From Stutzerimonas stutzeri (GTDB lineage Bacteria > Pseudomonadota > Gammaproteobacteria > Pseudomonadales > Pseudomonadaceae): a DNA stretch of 64,000 nt. A program made the translations under genes and the position numbers. The first letter of the stretch is position 1. Every line of letters begins with the position of its first letter. Shown here piece after piece: positions 56,285-64,000 of the stretch. The DNA lies in contig NZ_CP073105.1 in NCBI RefSeq assembly GCF_018138085.1, forward strand, positions 1,798,001-1,862,000. The letters run 5' to 3'. A model generated the notes under the pieces. It saw nothing but the letters and a program-made list of their open reading frames with translations. It was not told the origin of the DNA and did no database searches.

Positions 56285-57138
56285 GGGTATTAATTTTGGG
56301 TGTTACGGGCATGTTGGGTAGTGCCCTGTTCAAGCATTTTTCAGCAGCGGCCGAGTTAGAGGTTTGGGGAACCCTTCGTAACGCTCGGGGAGTGCGGCAT
56401 TTTCATGAATCGATGCACCAGCGTCTGCTATGTGGTGTAGATGTCCTTGATCAGGACTCGCTGGTGTCGGTCCTCTCACGTGTACGTCCTGCGGTCGTTA
56501 TAAACTGCGTTGGCCTCATCAAGCAGCTCGCTGACGCTCAAGATCCGCTTTCTGCATTGCCCATAAACTCGATGCTACCTCATCGCTTGGCGTCCTTATG
56601 CGGCCTGCTCGAAGCCCGGCTTATCCACATCAGTACAGACTGCGTTTTTTCCGGCCGAAAGGGTATGTATGTGGAAAAGGATATATCCGACGCAGAGGAT
56701 CTGTATGGAAAGTCTAAATATATAGGTGAGGTTGGCGGTCTTAGAAATTCAATTACGTTGCGCACCTCTATTATTGGGCACGAACTTGACTCTCAGCTTT
56801 CGCTGATTGATTGGTTTTTGTCACAAACTGGCTCTGTAAAAGGCTACGCCAGAGCCGTCTTTTCCGGATTGCCGACCGTCGAGATAGCTCGGGTGATAAA
56901 AAGCTTTGTATTGCCGTGTCCAGAGCTCTATGGGGTCTACAATGTGTCCGCGGCGCCTATTGACAAGTTTTCGTTGTTGAAGCTTGTTGCTGATGTTTAC
57001 GGTCACTCAATTAATATTGTGGAAGATCGTTTGGTCTGTATAGATCGTTCATTGGATTCGACTCGCTTTAAGAATGCGACGGGCTATGTCCCTCCGTCAT
57101 GGCCTGAACTTATTAGGCTAATGCGCGATTGCCGGTAA
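56281..57138 (+). CDS. RmlD-type reductase of UDP-L-6-deoxyHexNAc synthesis (WbvR-like)
   Basis: This 285-residue SDR starts at an ATG overlapping the previous stop. RVLILGVTGMLGSALFKHF is the NAD(P) loop, VINCVGLIKQ follows, then HISTDCVFSGRKGMYVEKD and YGKSKYIGEV with the YxxxK pair. It resembles dTDP-4-dehydrorhamnose reductase. It lacks the C-terminal cupin-like extension of WbjC/FnlB (about 370 residues), so it fits WbvR of the L-QuiNAc pathway better than the L-FucNAc enzyme. Its neighbours are the two partner enzymes. Confidence 0.82.
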   Translation: MRVLILGVTGMLGSALFKHFSAAAELEVWGTLRNARGVRHFHESMHQRLLCGVDVLDQDSLVSVLSRVRPAVVINCVGLIKQLADAQDPLSALPINSMLPHRLASLCGLLEARLIHISTDCVFSGRKGMYVEKDISDAEDLYGKSKYIGEVGGLRNSITLRTSIIGHELDSQLSLIDWFLSQTGSVKGYARAVFSGLPTVEIARVIKSFVLPCPELYGVYNVSAAPIDKFSLLKLVADVYGHSINIVEDRLVCIDRSLDSTRFKNATGYVPPSWPELIRLMRDCR

Positions 57139-57158
57139 TTTGATAATAGAGGTTTATT

Positions 57159-58169
57159 ATGTTTGATAACAAAGTTTTAATGATTACCGGAGGTACCGGC
57201 TCGTTTGGTAATACGGTGCTAAAGCGTTTCCTCGATACTAATGTCAGAGAGATCCGGGTATTCAGCCGGGACGAGAAGAAGCAAGAAGATATGCGAATTG
57301 CCTTGGCCAATGACAAGGTCAAGTTTTATATAGGGGACGTGCGCGATTACGATAGTATTTCCCAAGCCCTGGTTGGTGTTGACTATATTTTTCATGCGGC
57401 GGCTTTGAAGCAGGTACCTTCCTGCGAGTTCTACCCTATGGAAGCGGTCCGCACCAATGTCATCGGTACGGAAAATGTGCTGAATGCGGCGAATGCTACT
57501 GGCGTCAAGCGCGTAGTTGTGCTCAGTACGGATAAAGCGGTTTATCCTATTAACGCCATGGGCATCTCTAAAGCCATGGCGGAAAAGCTAATGGTTGCTA
57601 AATCTCGGATGATTCCTGAGTCGGGCCCCGTTATTTGTGCTACTCGCTACGGTAACGTGATGGCTTCGCGTGGTTCAGTTATTCCCCTATTCATCAGTCA
57701 GCTCAAAAGTGGCGAGCCGCTGACCGTTACTGATCCGAACATGACTCGTTTTTTGATGTCGCTGGAAGACTCTGTCGATTTGGTTCTGCATGCGTTTGAG
57801 CATGCAGAGCAGGGTGACATTTTCGTGCAAAAGGCCCCCGCCTCTACAGTGGCGGACCTTGCGCAGGCGCTTAAGGATCTGTTTTACCGTGACAACCCGG
57901 TTAACGTTATTGGCACTCGGCATGGCGAAAAGCTGTATGAGTCGTTGATTTCCCGTGAGGAAATGGCAAAAGCCGAAGATATGGGTCGCTATTATAGAAT
58001 CCCTGCAGACAATCGTGACCTAAACTACAAGAAGTTTTTTGTCGAAGGTGAGCAGCATATTTCTGAGCTGGACGACTATACCTCGCACAATACCGATCGC
58101 CTTAGTATTCAGGGTATTAAAGACGTACTGCTTAAGCTGGATTACATTCAGGAGCAGCTCAATGCTTAA
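57159..58169 (+). CDS. UDP-GlcNAc 4,6-dehydratase/5-epimerase (WbjB/FnlA/CapE-like)
   Basis: This 336-residue SDR has the loop MITGGTGSFGNTVLKRF and FHAAALKQVPSCEFYPMEA. The catalytic stretch STDKAVYPINAMGISKAMAEK carries Met in place of the usual SDR tyrosine (MxxxK), which is diagnostic of this inverting dehydratase group. RYGNVMASRGSVIPLF is also conserved. It makes the UDP-4-keto-L-sugar from UDP-GlcNAc, for the RmlD-type reductase. wecB-like overlaps its end by eight bases. Confidence 0.92.
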   Translation: MFDNKVLMITGGTGSFGNTVLKRFLDTNVREIRVFSRDEKKQEDMRIALANDKVKFYIGDVRDYDSISQALVGVDYIFHAAALKQVPSCEFYPMEAVRTNVIGTENVLNAANATGVKRVVVLSTDKAVYPINAMGISKAMAEKLMVAKSRMIPESGPVICATRYGNVMASRGSVIPLFISQLKSGEPLTVTDPNMTRFLMSLEDSVDLVLHAFEHAEQGDIFVQKAPASTVADLAQALKDLFYRDNPVNVIGTRHGEKLYESLISREEMAKAEDMGRYYRIPADNRDLNYKKFFVEGEQHISELDDYTSHNTDRLSIQGIKDVLLKLDYIQEQLNA

Positions 58170-59289
58170 GGTGATGACGCTGGTCGGCACTCGTCCAGAG
58201 CTAATCAAAATGAGCCGCGTGATCGCAGAGTTGGATAAGCAGGTCCAGCATGTGCTTGTGCATTCGGGGCAGAACTATGATTTCGAACTGAATCAGGTCT
58301 TTTTCGACGATCTCGAGATTCGTAAGCCAGATCATTTCTTAGGGGCAGCTGGAGATACTGCGGCTAAGACTATTGCCGAAGTCATAGCCAAGGCAGACGA
58401 GTTGTTCGAGCTGGAAAAGCCGGATGCGCTCTTGCTCTATGGGGACACCAATACCTGCTTGGCAGTTATTGCAGCGAAGCGGCGGAAGATCCCTGTGTTC
58501 CACATGGAGGCGGGGAACCGGTGTTTCGATCAACGTGTACCGGAGGAGTTGAACCGCAAGGTCCTCGACCATCTGAGTGATATCAATATGGTACTGACGG
58601 AGCATGCGCGCCGGTATCTGCTCGCGGAGGGCATTCGTCCAGAGACCATCATCAAGACTGGCTCGCACATGGAGGAGGTGTTGGATTACTACATGCCGCG
58701 CATCCAGGCCTCCGATGTGCTGCAGCGAGAGGGTTTGAAGGAAGATGCTTTCTTTGTGGTCAGTACGCACCGCGAGGAAAATGTCGATACGCCCGAGAAT
58801 CTGTGCGATCTGCTAGGAACCCTTCGTGCGCTGGCCGATAAGTATCAGTATCCGATCATCGTTTCAACTCACCCTCGTACTCGTAAACGCCTGGAGGTGT
58901 TGGGCGAGTCGCTGGACCACCCTTTGATTCGCTTCGTCAAACCATTCGGTTTGCTGGATTACATCAAGCTGCAGATGTCTGCGTTCTGTGTATTGTCGGA
59001 CAGCGGCACCATCACCGAAGAGGCTTCATTGTTGAACCTGCCGGCCATCACCATCCGGAATGCGCATGAGCGACCTGAGGGCATGGATGAGGGAACCCTT
59101 GTTATGAGCGGCCTGAAAACAGATCGCGTGCTGGAGGCAGTACAAGTGGTGACGAGCCAGCATGAGCGGGGGACGCGTGTGATCCCCGTGGTTAAAGACT
59201 ACCAAGCGGGGCCGGTGTCGAAGCAGGTCGTCAGGGTGGTACTTAGCTACACCGATTACATTAACCGTACGGTCTGGTCAAAAGCCTGA
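58162..59289 (+). CDS. UDP-HexNAc 2-epimerase (WbjD/FnlC/WbvD-like)
   Basis: The 375-residue enzyme is of the WecB family. MTLVGTRPELIKMSRVI opens it, then SGQNYDFELNQVFFDDL, YGDTNTCLAVIAA, FHMEAGNRCFDQRVPEE (catalytic Asp/Glu) and VSTHREENVDTPENL. SDSGTITEEASLLNLPAITIR is the UDP site. It epimerises C2 to give UDP-L-FucNAc or UDP-L-QuiNAc. I use ATG 58162, overlapping the previous stop. Confidence 0.92.
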   Translation: MLKVMTLVGTRPELIKMSRVIAELDKQVQHVLVHSGQNYDFELNQVFFDDLEIRKPDHFLGAAGDTAAKTIAEVIAKADELFELEKPDALLLYGDTNTCLAVIAAKRRKIPVFHMEAGNRCFDQRVPEELNRKVLDHLSDINMVLTEHARRYLLAEGIRPETIIKTGSHMEEVLDYYMPRIQASDVLQREGLKEDAFFVVSTHREENVDTPENLCDLLGTLRALADKYQYPIIVSTHPRTRKRLEVLGESLDHPLIRFVKPFGLLDYIKLQMSAFCVLSDSGTITEEASLLNLPAITIRNAHERPEGMDEGTLVMSGLKTDRVLEAVQVVTSQHERGTRVIPVVKDYQAGPVSKQVVRVVLSYTDYINRTVWSKA

Positions 59290-59308
59290 GCAGTGTCGAG
59301 GTAGGGAA

Positions 59309-60268
59309 ATGCGCATTTTGTTGACTGGTGCTACCGGCTTTGTCGGCCGTGAGCTACTGGAAAGGATGGTCTCCCACATCGATCTGCAGCCAGTCGCAGT
59401 GGTGCGCAATTCCGCAGCAGCGCTCACCAAGGATGTGGCGACCTTCCGAGTCGCAGGGATCGAGGGAGATACAGACTGGCAGCCCGCGCTGGAGGGAGTC
59501 GATGCGGTTATCCACTGTGCAGCTCGGGTTCATGTCATGCACGATAGCTCTTCCGATCCGCTTGCTGAGTTTCGTAAGGTCAATGTGGACGGAACGCTGA
59601 ATCTCGCTCGGCAAGCAGCGCGTGCAGGGGTGCGACGTTTTATCTTCATCAGTTCAATTAAGGTGAACGGTGAGGGTACAGAGCTAGGTAAGCCATATTT
59701 TGCAGATTCTCATCCAGCCCCGCTTGATCCCTATGGCGTCTCCAAAATGGAAGCTGAGTATGGGTTACGTGATTTAGCCTCTGAAACAGGGATGGAACTC
59801 GTCATTATCCGCCCTGTCCTGGTTTACGGCCCAGGTGTCAAAGCGAACTTCCGCAGCATGATGAACTGGCTTCGCATGGGGGTGCCGTTACCGCTGGGGG
59901 CAATACATAACAAGCGGAGCCTGGTTTCGTTGGACAACCTTGTGGATTTGATCGTGACGTGTATCGATCACCCGGCTGCCGCTAGCCAGACCTTTCTTGT
60001 CAGTGACGGAGAGGATTTGTCCACGACTGAATTGCTACGGCGCATGAGCCTAGCTCTGGGTAAGCCGGCACGGCTGTTGCCGGTGCCAGCGGCATTGCTT
60101 GAAAGTGCTGCCGCAATGCTAGGGAAGAAAAACGTTGCACAAAGGCTTTGTGGCTCGTTGCAAGTGGATATTTCCAAGACGCGTGAGCTGTTGGGGTGGG
60201 CTCCGCCTGTCAGCGTAGACCAAGCGCTGCGCATGACCGCAGATCATTATTTGGCGCATAAAGGCTGA
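59309..60268 (+). CDS. wbpV: UDP-4-keto-6-deoxy-GlcNAc reductase WbpV-like
   Basis: The 319-residue extended SDR has ILLTGATGFVGRELLERMV, VIHCAARVHVMHD, FISSIKVNGEGT and DPYGVSKMEAEYGL (YxxxK). WbpV reduces the 4-keto product of WbpM to UDP-D-QuiNAc, or to D-FucNAc in related systems. Placement before wbpL and close to wbpM matches P. aeruginosa serotypes such as O6. GC content returns to the chromosomal level around this gene. Confidence 0.87.
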   Translation: MRILLTGATGFVGRELLERMVSHIDLQPVAVVRNSAAALTKDVATFRVAGIEGDTDWQPALEGVDAVIHCAARVHVMHDSSSDPLAEFRKVNVDGTLNLARQAARAGVRRFIFISSIKVNGEGTELGKPYFADSHPAPLDPYGVSKMEAEYGLRDLASETGMELVIIRPVLVYGPGVKANFRSMMNWLRMGVPLPLGAIHNKRSLVSLDNLVDLIVTCIDHPAAASQTFLVSDGEDLSTTELLRRMSLALGKPARLLPVPAALLESAAAMLGKKNVAQRLCGSLQVDISKTRELLGWAPPVSVDQALRMTADHYLAHKG

Positions 60269-60368
60269 ATTCTCGTTACCGAAGTACCATTTGACGTAGC
60301 GTGGATAGGCTCGCTTCTAGCTTGAGTCTCTAGAGGCATCTCCGGAAAGAAATTTTGAGGGATCGAAG

Positions 60369-61388
60369 TTGCTGATTTGGTTGCTGCCGATACTTATCGG
60401 TGTTTCATTTTGCCTAACGTGGGCACTGCGCCGTTACGCTCTTGCTAGCAGTATCATCGATGTCCCTAATGCTAGAAGCTCGCATTCCGTACCCACTCCC
60501 CGCGGTGGAGGCGTAGCCATTGTTTTAACGTTTTTGCTCGCGCTGCTGCTGCTCGAGACCGGCGATTTCATTGAATCACGATCGACGTGGGCGTTGCTCG
60601 GGGCTGGCGCCGGGATTGCCATCTTGGGTTTTTTGGATGATCACGGGCATATTGCAGCACGCTGGCGTTTGCTGGGGCACTTTGTTGCGGCTATCTGGGC
60701 ACTGTTTTGGCTGGGCGGCCTGCCTGCGTTGCCGATCTTTGGCATCACGATTGAACTGGGTTGGTTCGGCCACGCGTTGGCCGCTGTTTATTTGGTGTGG
60801 CTGCTTAACCTCTACAATTTTATGGATGGCATCGATGGCATTGCTAGTGTCGAAGCGATCTGTGTTTGCCTGGGAGGTGCTTTGCTGTACGGCCTCACCA
60901 GTGGCGTGAACTCGGAAACCGGCGTGCCTTTGTTGTTGGCGGCTGCCGTAGCCGGGTTTCTGTTCTGGAATTTCCCACCAGCGCGTATCTTCATGGGCGA
61001 TGCGGGTAGTGGATTTCTTGGCATTGTGCTCGGGATCCTCTCCTTACAGGCGGCCTGGGTAGCGCCAGAGCTTTTCTGGGCATGGTTGGTATTGCTCGGT
61101 GTATTCACCATGGATGCAACCTTTACCTTGTTGCGCCGTCTGCTACGCCGCGAGAGGGTCTACGAGGCGCACCGCAGTCATGCTTACCAATATGCTGCAC
61201 GCCACTTCGGCAGCCATTTGTCGGTGACGTTGGGCGTTCTCGCGATCAACGTACTTTGGTTGCTGCCTGTTGCTATCTGGGTCGCGATCGGCGACATGGA
61301 TGGAATGTCCGGACTGCTCATCGCTTATGCGCCATTGGCACTGCTTTCGTGGAAATATCATGCGGGCGAGCCGGAGGGGGCAGTATGA
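60369..61388 (+). CDS. wbpL: Initiating sugar-phosphate transferase WbpL
   Basis: This polyprenyl-phosphate HexNAc-1-P transferase (WecA/MraY family) has 339 residues and about ten membrane helices, and starts at TTG 60369 with GAGGG upstream. Family marks: SSHSVPTPRGGGVAIV (about 38-53), FLDDHGHIAARWRLL (Asp pair), YNFMDGIDGIASVEA and ARIFMGDAGSGFLG. RVYEAHRSHAYQ provides the histidine loop. It attaches the first sugar, D-QuiNAc or D-FucNAc, to undecaprenyl phosphate. The next gene overlaps its stop. Confidence 0.93.
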   Translation: MLIWLLPILIGVSFCLTWALRRYALASSIIDVPNARSSHSVPTPRGGGVAIVLTFLLALLLLETGDFIESRSTWALLGAGAGIAILGFLDDHGHIAARWRLLGHFVAAIWALFWLGGLPALPIFGITIELGWFGHALAAVYLVWLLNLYNFMDGIDGIASVEAICVCLGGALLYGLTSGVNSETGVPLLLAAAVAGFLFWNFPPARIFMGDAGSGFLGIVLGILSLQAAWVAPELFWAWLVLLGVFTMDATFTLLRRLLRRERVYEAHRSHAYQYAARHFGSHLSVTLGVLAINVLWLLPVAIWVAIGDMDGMSGLLIAYAPLALLSWKYHAGEPEGAV

Positions 61389-61966
61389 GTGAGCGAACAC
61401 TGTTGGTAGTCGGCGCCGGGGGCCATGGCAAGGCCGTTGCAGAGGCCGCATTGCTGAGCGGCAGTTGGCAACGAATCGTTTTTGCTGATGATCGATGGCC
61501 TGAGTTGAAAGAGTGGGCTGGCTGGCCCGTAGTTGCTAAGGGCGCGGACATTGTTCATCTTCGGGCATCGGTTCAGGGGGCCATTGCGGCCATAGGCAAC
61601 AACGGGCTGCGTAGCCGATTTGTTCAAGCTATTGATGCTGCTGGGCTTCCATTGGTATCAATCATTCACCCTCGGGCGTATGTCAGCGACAGCGCTTTGC
61701 TAGGCGCGGGGGTTGCCATTATGGCTTGTGCGATGGTTGGTACTGATGCGCGCCTTGGCAAAGCGGCTATCGTCAACGCTAGCGCAACGGTGGATCACGA
61801 TGCTGCTCTTGGTGATTTCGCTCACCTAGGCGTGGGCGTTCAGTTGGCAGGCGGAGTGCACATTGGCGCGCGTGCCTGGCTGCAGGCCGGGTGCTGCGCT
61901 GGCTATGGCGTCAAGGTTGCCGATGATGCTGTGCTGGCTCCCGGTGCCGTTTTACAGGCCATCTAA
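61385..61966 (+). CDS. PglD/NeuD-family acetyltransferase
   Basis: This 193-residue protein has an N-terminal PglD-type Rossmann-like domain (TLLVVGAGGHGKAVAEAALLSG) and a left-handed hexapeptide repeat domain (about 100-190; GAGVAIMACAMVGTDARLGKAAIVN, ASATVDHDAALGDFAHLG). The catalytic histidine is probably that in TVDHDA. PglD relatives N-acetylate UDP-4-amino-sugars, but no sugar aminotransferase is visible in the window. It overlaps wbpL (ATGA). Confidence 0.88.
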   Translation: MSERTLLVVGAGGHGKAVAEAALLSGSWQRIVFADDRWPELKEWAGWPVVAKGADIVHLRASVQGAIAAIGNNGLRSRFVQAIDAAGLPLVSIIHPRAYVSDSALLGAGVAIMACAMVGTDARLGKAAIVNASATVDHDAALGDFAHLGVGVQLAGGVHIGARAWLQAGCCAGYGVKVADDAVLAPGAVLQAI

Positions 61967-62052
61967 AGGTACTTGAGTTAACCGTTCTACTTCTCGAAAT
62001 CGCTGAGGCTCCTCGATATTCGAGATAGCCCACTCAGGAATGAGGAATTGGT

Positions 62053-64000
62053 GTGTTGAGGTTGGCTGAGAAATTAAGGGCTCGGTTGGTGTGCTTGCCT
62101 AGGCAGCAAAAGCGTCTGATTCAGGTTTCCGCGGATGTATTGTTGGTATGGCTAGCACTGTGGCTGGCTTTCCTCATTCGTCTAGGTAACGCGAGTTTTG
62201 TAGACCCTCTGGGCGGTCATGCTTGGCTATTCGTCATTACACCACTGCTGTCGATACCGTTCTTTATCCGGTTCGGCATGTACCGTGCAGTGATGCGTTA
62301 CTTCGGTAATGATGCATTGATGGCAATCGCCAAGGCCGTGACGCTTTCGGCGTTGCTGCTTTCGCTGGCGGTGTATTGGCGCAGTGACGCACCCAAGGTC
62401 ATTCCACGCTCCATGGTGTTCAACTATTGGTGGCTTAGCCTGGTGTTGATCGGCGGGTTGCGCCTGGTGATGCGCCAGTACTTTATGGGTGACTGGTTTT
62501 CTCCGGATTCGCTCACCAAGTTCAAAGGGCGTGACGCGGGGTTGCCTAAGGTCGCCGTCTACGGGGCCGGTGCTGCCGGTAACCAGTTGGTCGCGGCGTT
62601 GCGTTTGGGGCGGGGCATGAGGCCGGTCGCGTTTATTGATGACGACCCTAATCTCTATAACCGGAGCATTGCTGGGCTGCGGGTATATTCACCCAAGCAT
62701 ATCCAGCAGATGATCGACGAGACGGGGTGTAACGAGATTCTGCTGGCGATTCCTTCGGCCTCGCGGGCGCGCCGTCGCGAGGTATTGGAAACGCTGGAAC
62801 CCTATCCGCTGCACGTACGCAGCGTTCCGGGTTTCATGGATCTGGCCAGTGGGCGGGTAAAGGTCGAGGACATCCAGGAAGTGGACATCGCCGACCTGCT
62901 CGGGCGCGATGCCGTGCCGCCGCAGCAGGCGCTGTTCGAGCAATGCATTCGCGGCAAGGTGGTCATGGTGACCGGCGCGGGCGGCTCGATCGGTTCGGAG
63001 CTGTGCCGGCAGATCATTTCCAACAAGCCCAAGGCGCTGCTCCTGTTCGAGCACAGCGAGTTCAATCTCTACAGCATTCACATCGAGCTGGAGCGGGCGA
63101 TAGAGCGCGCTTCGTTGCCGATCAAGCTCGTGCCGATTCTGGGGTCCATTCGCAATCCGGATCGTCTGTTGGATGTGATGCGTACCTGGCAGGTGGAGAC
63201 GATCTACCACGCGGCGGCCTATAAGCATGTGCCGATGGTGGAGCACAACGTCGCCGAAGGCGTTTTGAACAACGTGCTGGGCACGATGAACACGGCCCAG
63301 GCCGCTGTGCAGGCAGGTGTGGCCAACTTCGTGCTGATCTCCACCGACAAGGCGGTGCGGCCCACCAACGTGATGGGTAGTACCAAGCGCGTCGCGGAGA
63401 TGATCCTACAGGCGCTGAGCCGCGAGACGGCGCCGGTGCTGTTCAATGCGGACGGGGCGGTGCATCACGTCAATAAGACGCGCTTCACCATGGTCCGTTT
63501 CGGCAATGTGCTGGGCTCTTCGGGGTCGGTGATTCCCCGGTTCTATCAGCAGATCCGCAGCGGTGGTCCGGTGACGGTGACCCACCCGAAGATCACACGC
63601 TATTTCATGACCATTCCCGAGGCGGCGCAGTTGGTGATCCAGGCCGGCTCTATGGGGCAGGGTGGCGATGTGTTCGTGCTGGACATGGGCAAACCGGTGA
63701 AGATCGCTGAACTGGCGGAGAAGCTGATTCACCTGTCTGGCTTGAGCGTGCGCTCGGAGAAGTGCCCGCACGGGGATATCGCGGTGGAATTCACCGGCTT
63801 GCGGCCCGGCGAGAAACTGTATGAAGAGCTACTGATCGGCGACAACGTCAGCCCCACCGAGCACCCGATGATCATGCGCGCCGACGAGGAGTACTTCACT
63901 TGGGACGTGCTGCGCGGTGTACTGGCAAAGCTGCTCAAGGCGGTGGAGCAGGATGATTACCCGCAGGTTCGAGTACTGCTGCGTGAGGTGGTGAGCGGTT
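62053..64000 (+). CDS. wbpM: UDP-GlcNAc 4,6-dehydratase WbpM (3' end cut by window)
   Basis: It starts at GTG 62053 with TGAGGA six bases upstream and stays open to the last base, covering about 649 residues; the end is outside. Four membrane helices (LLVWLALWLAFLIRLGN first) precede a CoA-binding-like domain (VAVYGAGAAGNQLVAALRLG) and the dehydratase domain (MVTGAGGSIGSELCRQII). ISTDKAVRPTNVMGSTKRVAEM carries the MxxxK active site of the large WbpM/PglF group. It makes UDP-4-keto-6-deoxy-GlcNAc for WbpV and marks the right border of the O-antigen locus. Confidence 0.96.
   Translation, partial: MLRLAEKLRARLVCLPRQQKRLIQVSADVLLVWLALWLAFLIRLGNASFVDPLGGHAWLFVITPLLSIPFFIRFGMYRAVMRYFGNDALMAIAKAVTLSALLLSLAVYWRSDAPKVIPRSMVFNYWWLSLVLIGGLRLVMRQYFMGDWFSPDSLTKFKGRDAGLPKVAVYGAGAAGNQLVAALRLGRGMRPVAFIDDDPNLYNRSIAGLRVYSPKHIQQMIDETGCNEILLAIPSASRARRREVLETLEPYPLHVRSVPGFMDLASGRVKVEDIQEVDIADLLGRDAVPPQQALFEQCIRGKVVMVTGAGGSIGSELCRQIISNKPKALLLFEHSEFNLYSIHIELERAIERASLPIKLVPILGSIRNPDRLLDVMRTWQVETIYHAAAYKHVPMVEHNVAEGVLNNVLGTMNTAQAAVQAGVANFVLISTDKAVRPTNVMGSTKRVAEMILQALSRETAPVLFNADGAVHHVNKTRFTMVRFGNVLGSSGSVIPRFYQQIRSGGPVTVTHPKITRYFMTIPEAAQLVIQAGSMGQGGDVFVLDMGKPVKIAELAEKLIHLSGLSVRSEKCPHGDIAVEFTGLRPGEKLYEELLIGDNVSPTEHPMIMRADEEYFTWDVLRGVLAKLLKAVEQDDYPQVRVLLREVVSG

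Overview
The window is a GC-rich gammaproteobacterial chromosome segment, and its gene content and order fit the Pseudomonas stutzeri group (Stutzerimonas). The supporting evidence is: a cheW-DUF2802 chemotaxis tail, a full ccmABCDEFGHI operon, FleQ/FleS/FleR, the tpm-htpX-alaA-msrB-gpx block, an earP-efp pair with an arginine at EF-P position 32, a class II DAHP synthase, and an O-antigen locus bounded by ihfB and wbpM. The assignment comes from recognising genes and their order. No database search was run.

Layout. 1-1093 is the end of a chemotaxis operon. 1240-3504 holds a periplasmic rhodanese and an ATGA-coupled FliK-like/FlhB-C-like pair. 3637-10670 is the cytochrome c maturation operon, followed by a small lipoprotein gene. 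11255-16083 is fliT-fleQ-fleSR, the top of the flagellar cascade, with a candidate FleQ box and a candidate sigma-54 promoter. 16145-22583 is a housekeeping and redox block (tpm, htpX, alaA, msrB, gpx, a DUF815 ATPase, a GST). 23689-23857 encodes tRNA-Glu and tRNA-Gly. 24223-28477 is a reactive-sulfur locus: a BigR-like repressor, two YeeE/YedE channel halves and a DUF2892 protein converge on a SulP transporter and a persulfide-dioxygenase-like hydrolase. 28843-33392 carries a ZIP transporter, a renalase-like oxidoreductase, SRP RNA, earP and efp.

From 33.4 to 44.7 kb the chromosome is filled with five tandem arrays of REP-type palindromes. They lie between ordinary genes (a DASS symporter, DAHP synthase, a spermidine-synthase-like gene, a deaD-type helicase, ihfB, wzz). 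A REP-associated tyrosine transposase (RAYT) sits inside two of them. A different palindromic repeat occurs four times, in frame, inside the coding sequence of a beta-CASP metallo-hydrolase at 46.3-48.0 kb.

42.3-64.0 kb is the O-antigen locus: ihfB, two wzz paralogues, the beta-CASP gene, UDP-HexNAc dehydrogenase and 4-epimerase, a Wzx-like flippase, three glycosyltransferases, a Wzy-like polymerase, a three-gene UDP-L-6-deoxy-HexNAc pathway, WbpV, WbpL, a PglD-like acetyltransferase and WbpM (cut by the window end). The wzx-to-glycosyltransferase part is much more AT-rich than its surroundings, as expected of a horizontally exchanged serotype cassette. Taken together the genes predict a Wzx/Wzy-type repeat unit of about four sugars, started on D-QuiNAc by WbpL and probably containing GalNAcA and L-QuiNAc or L-FucNAc.
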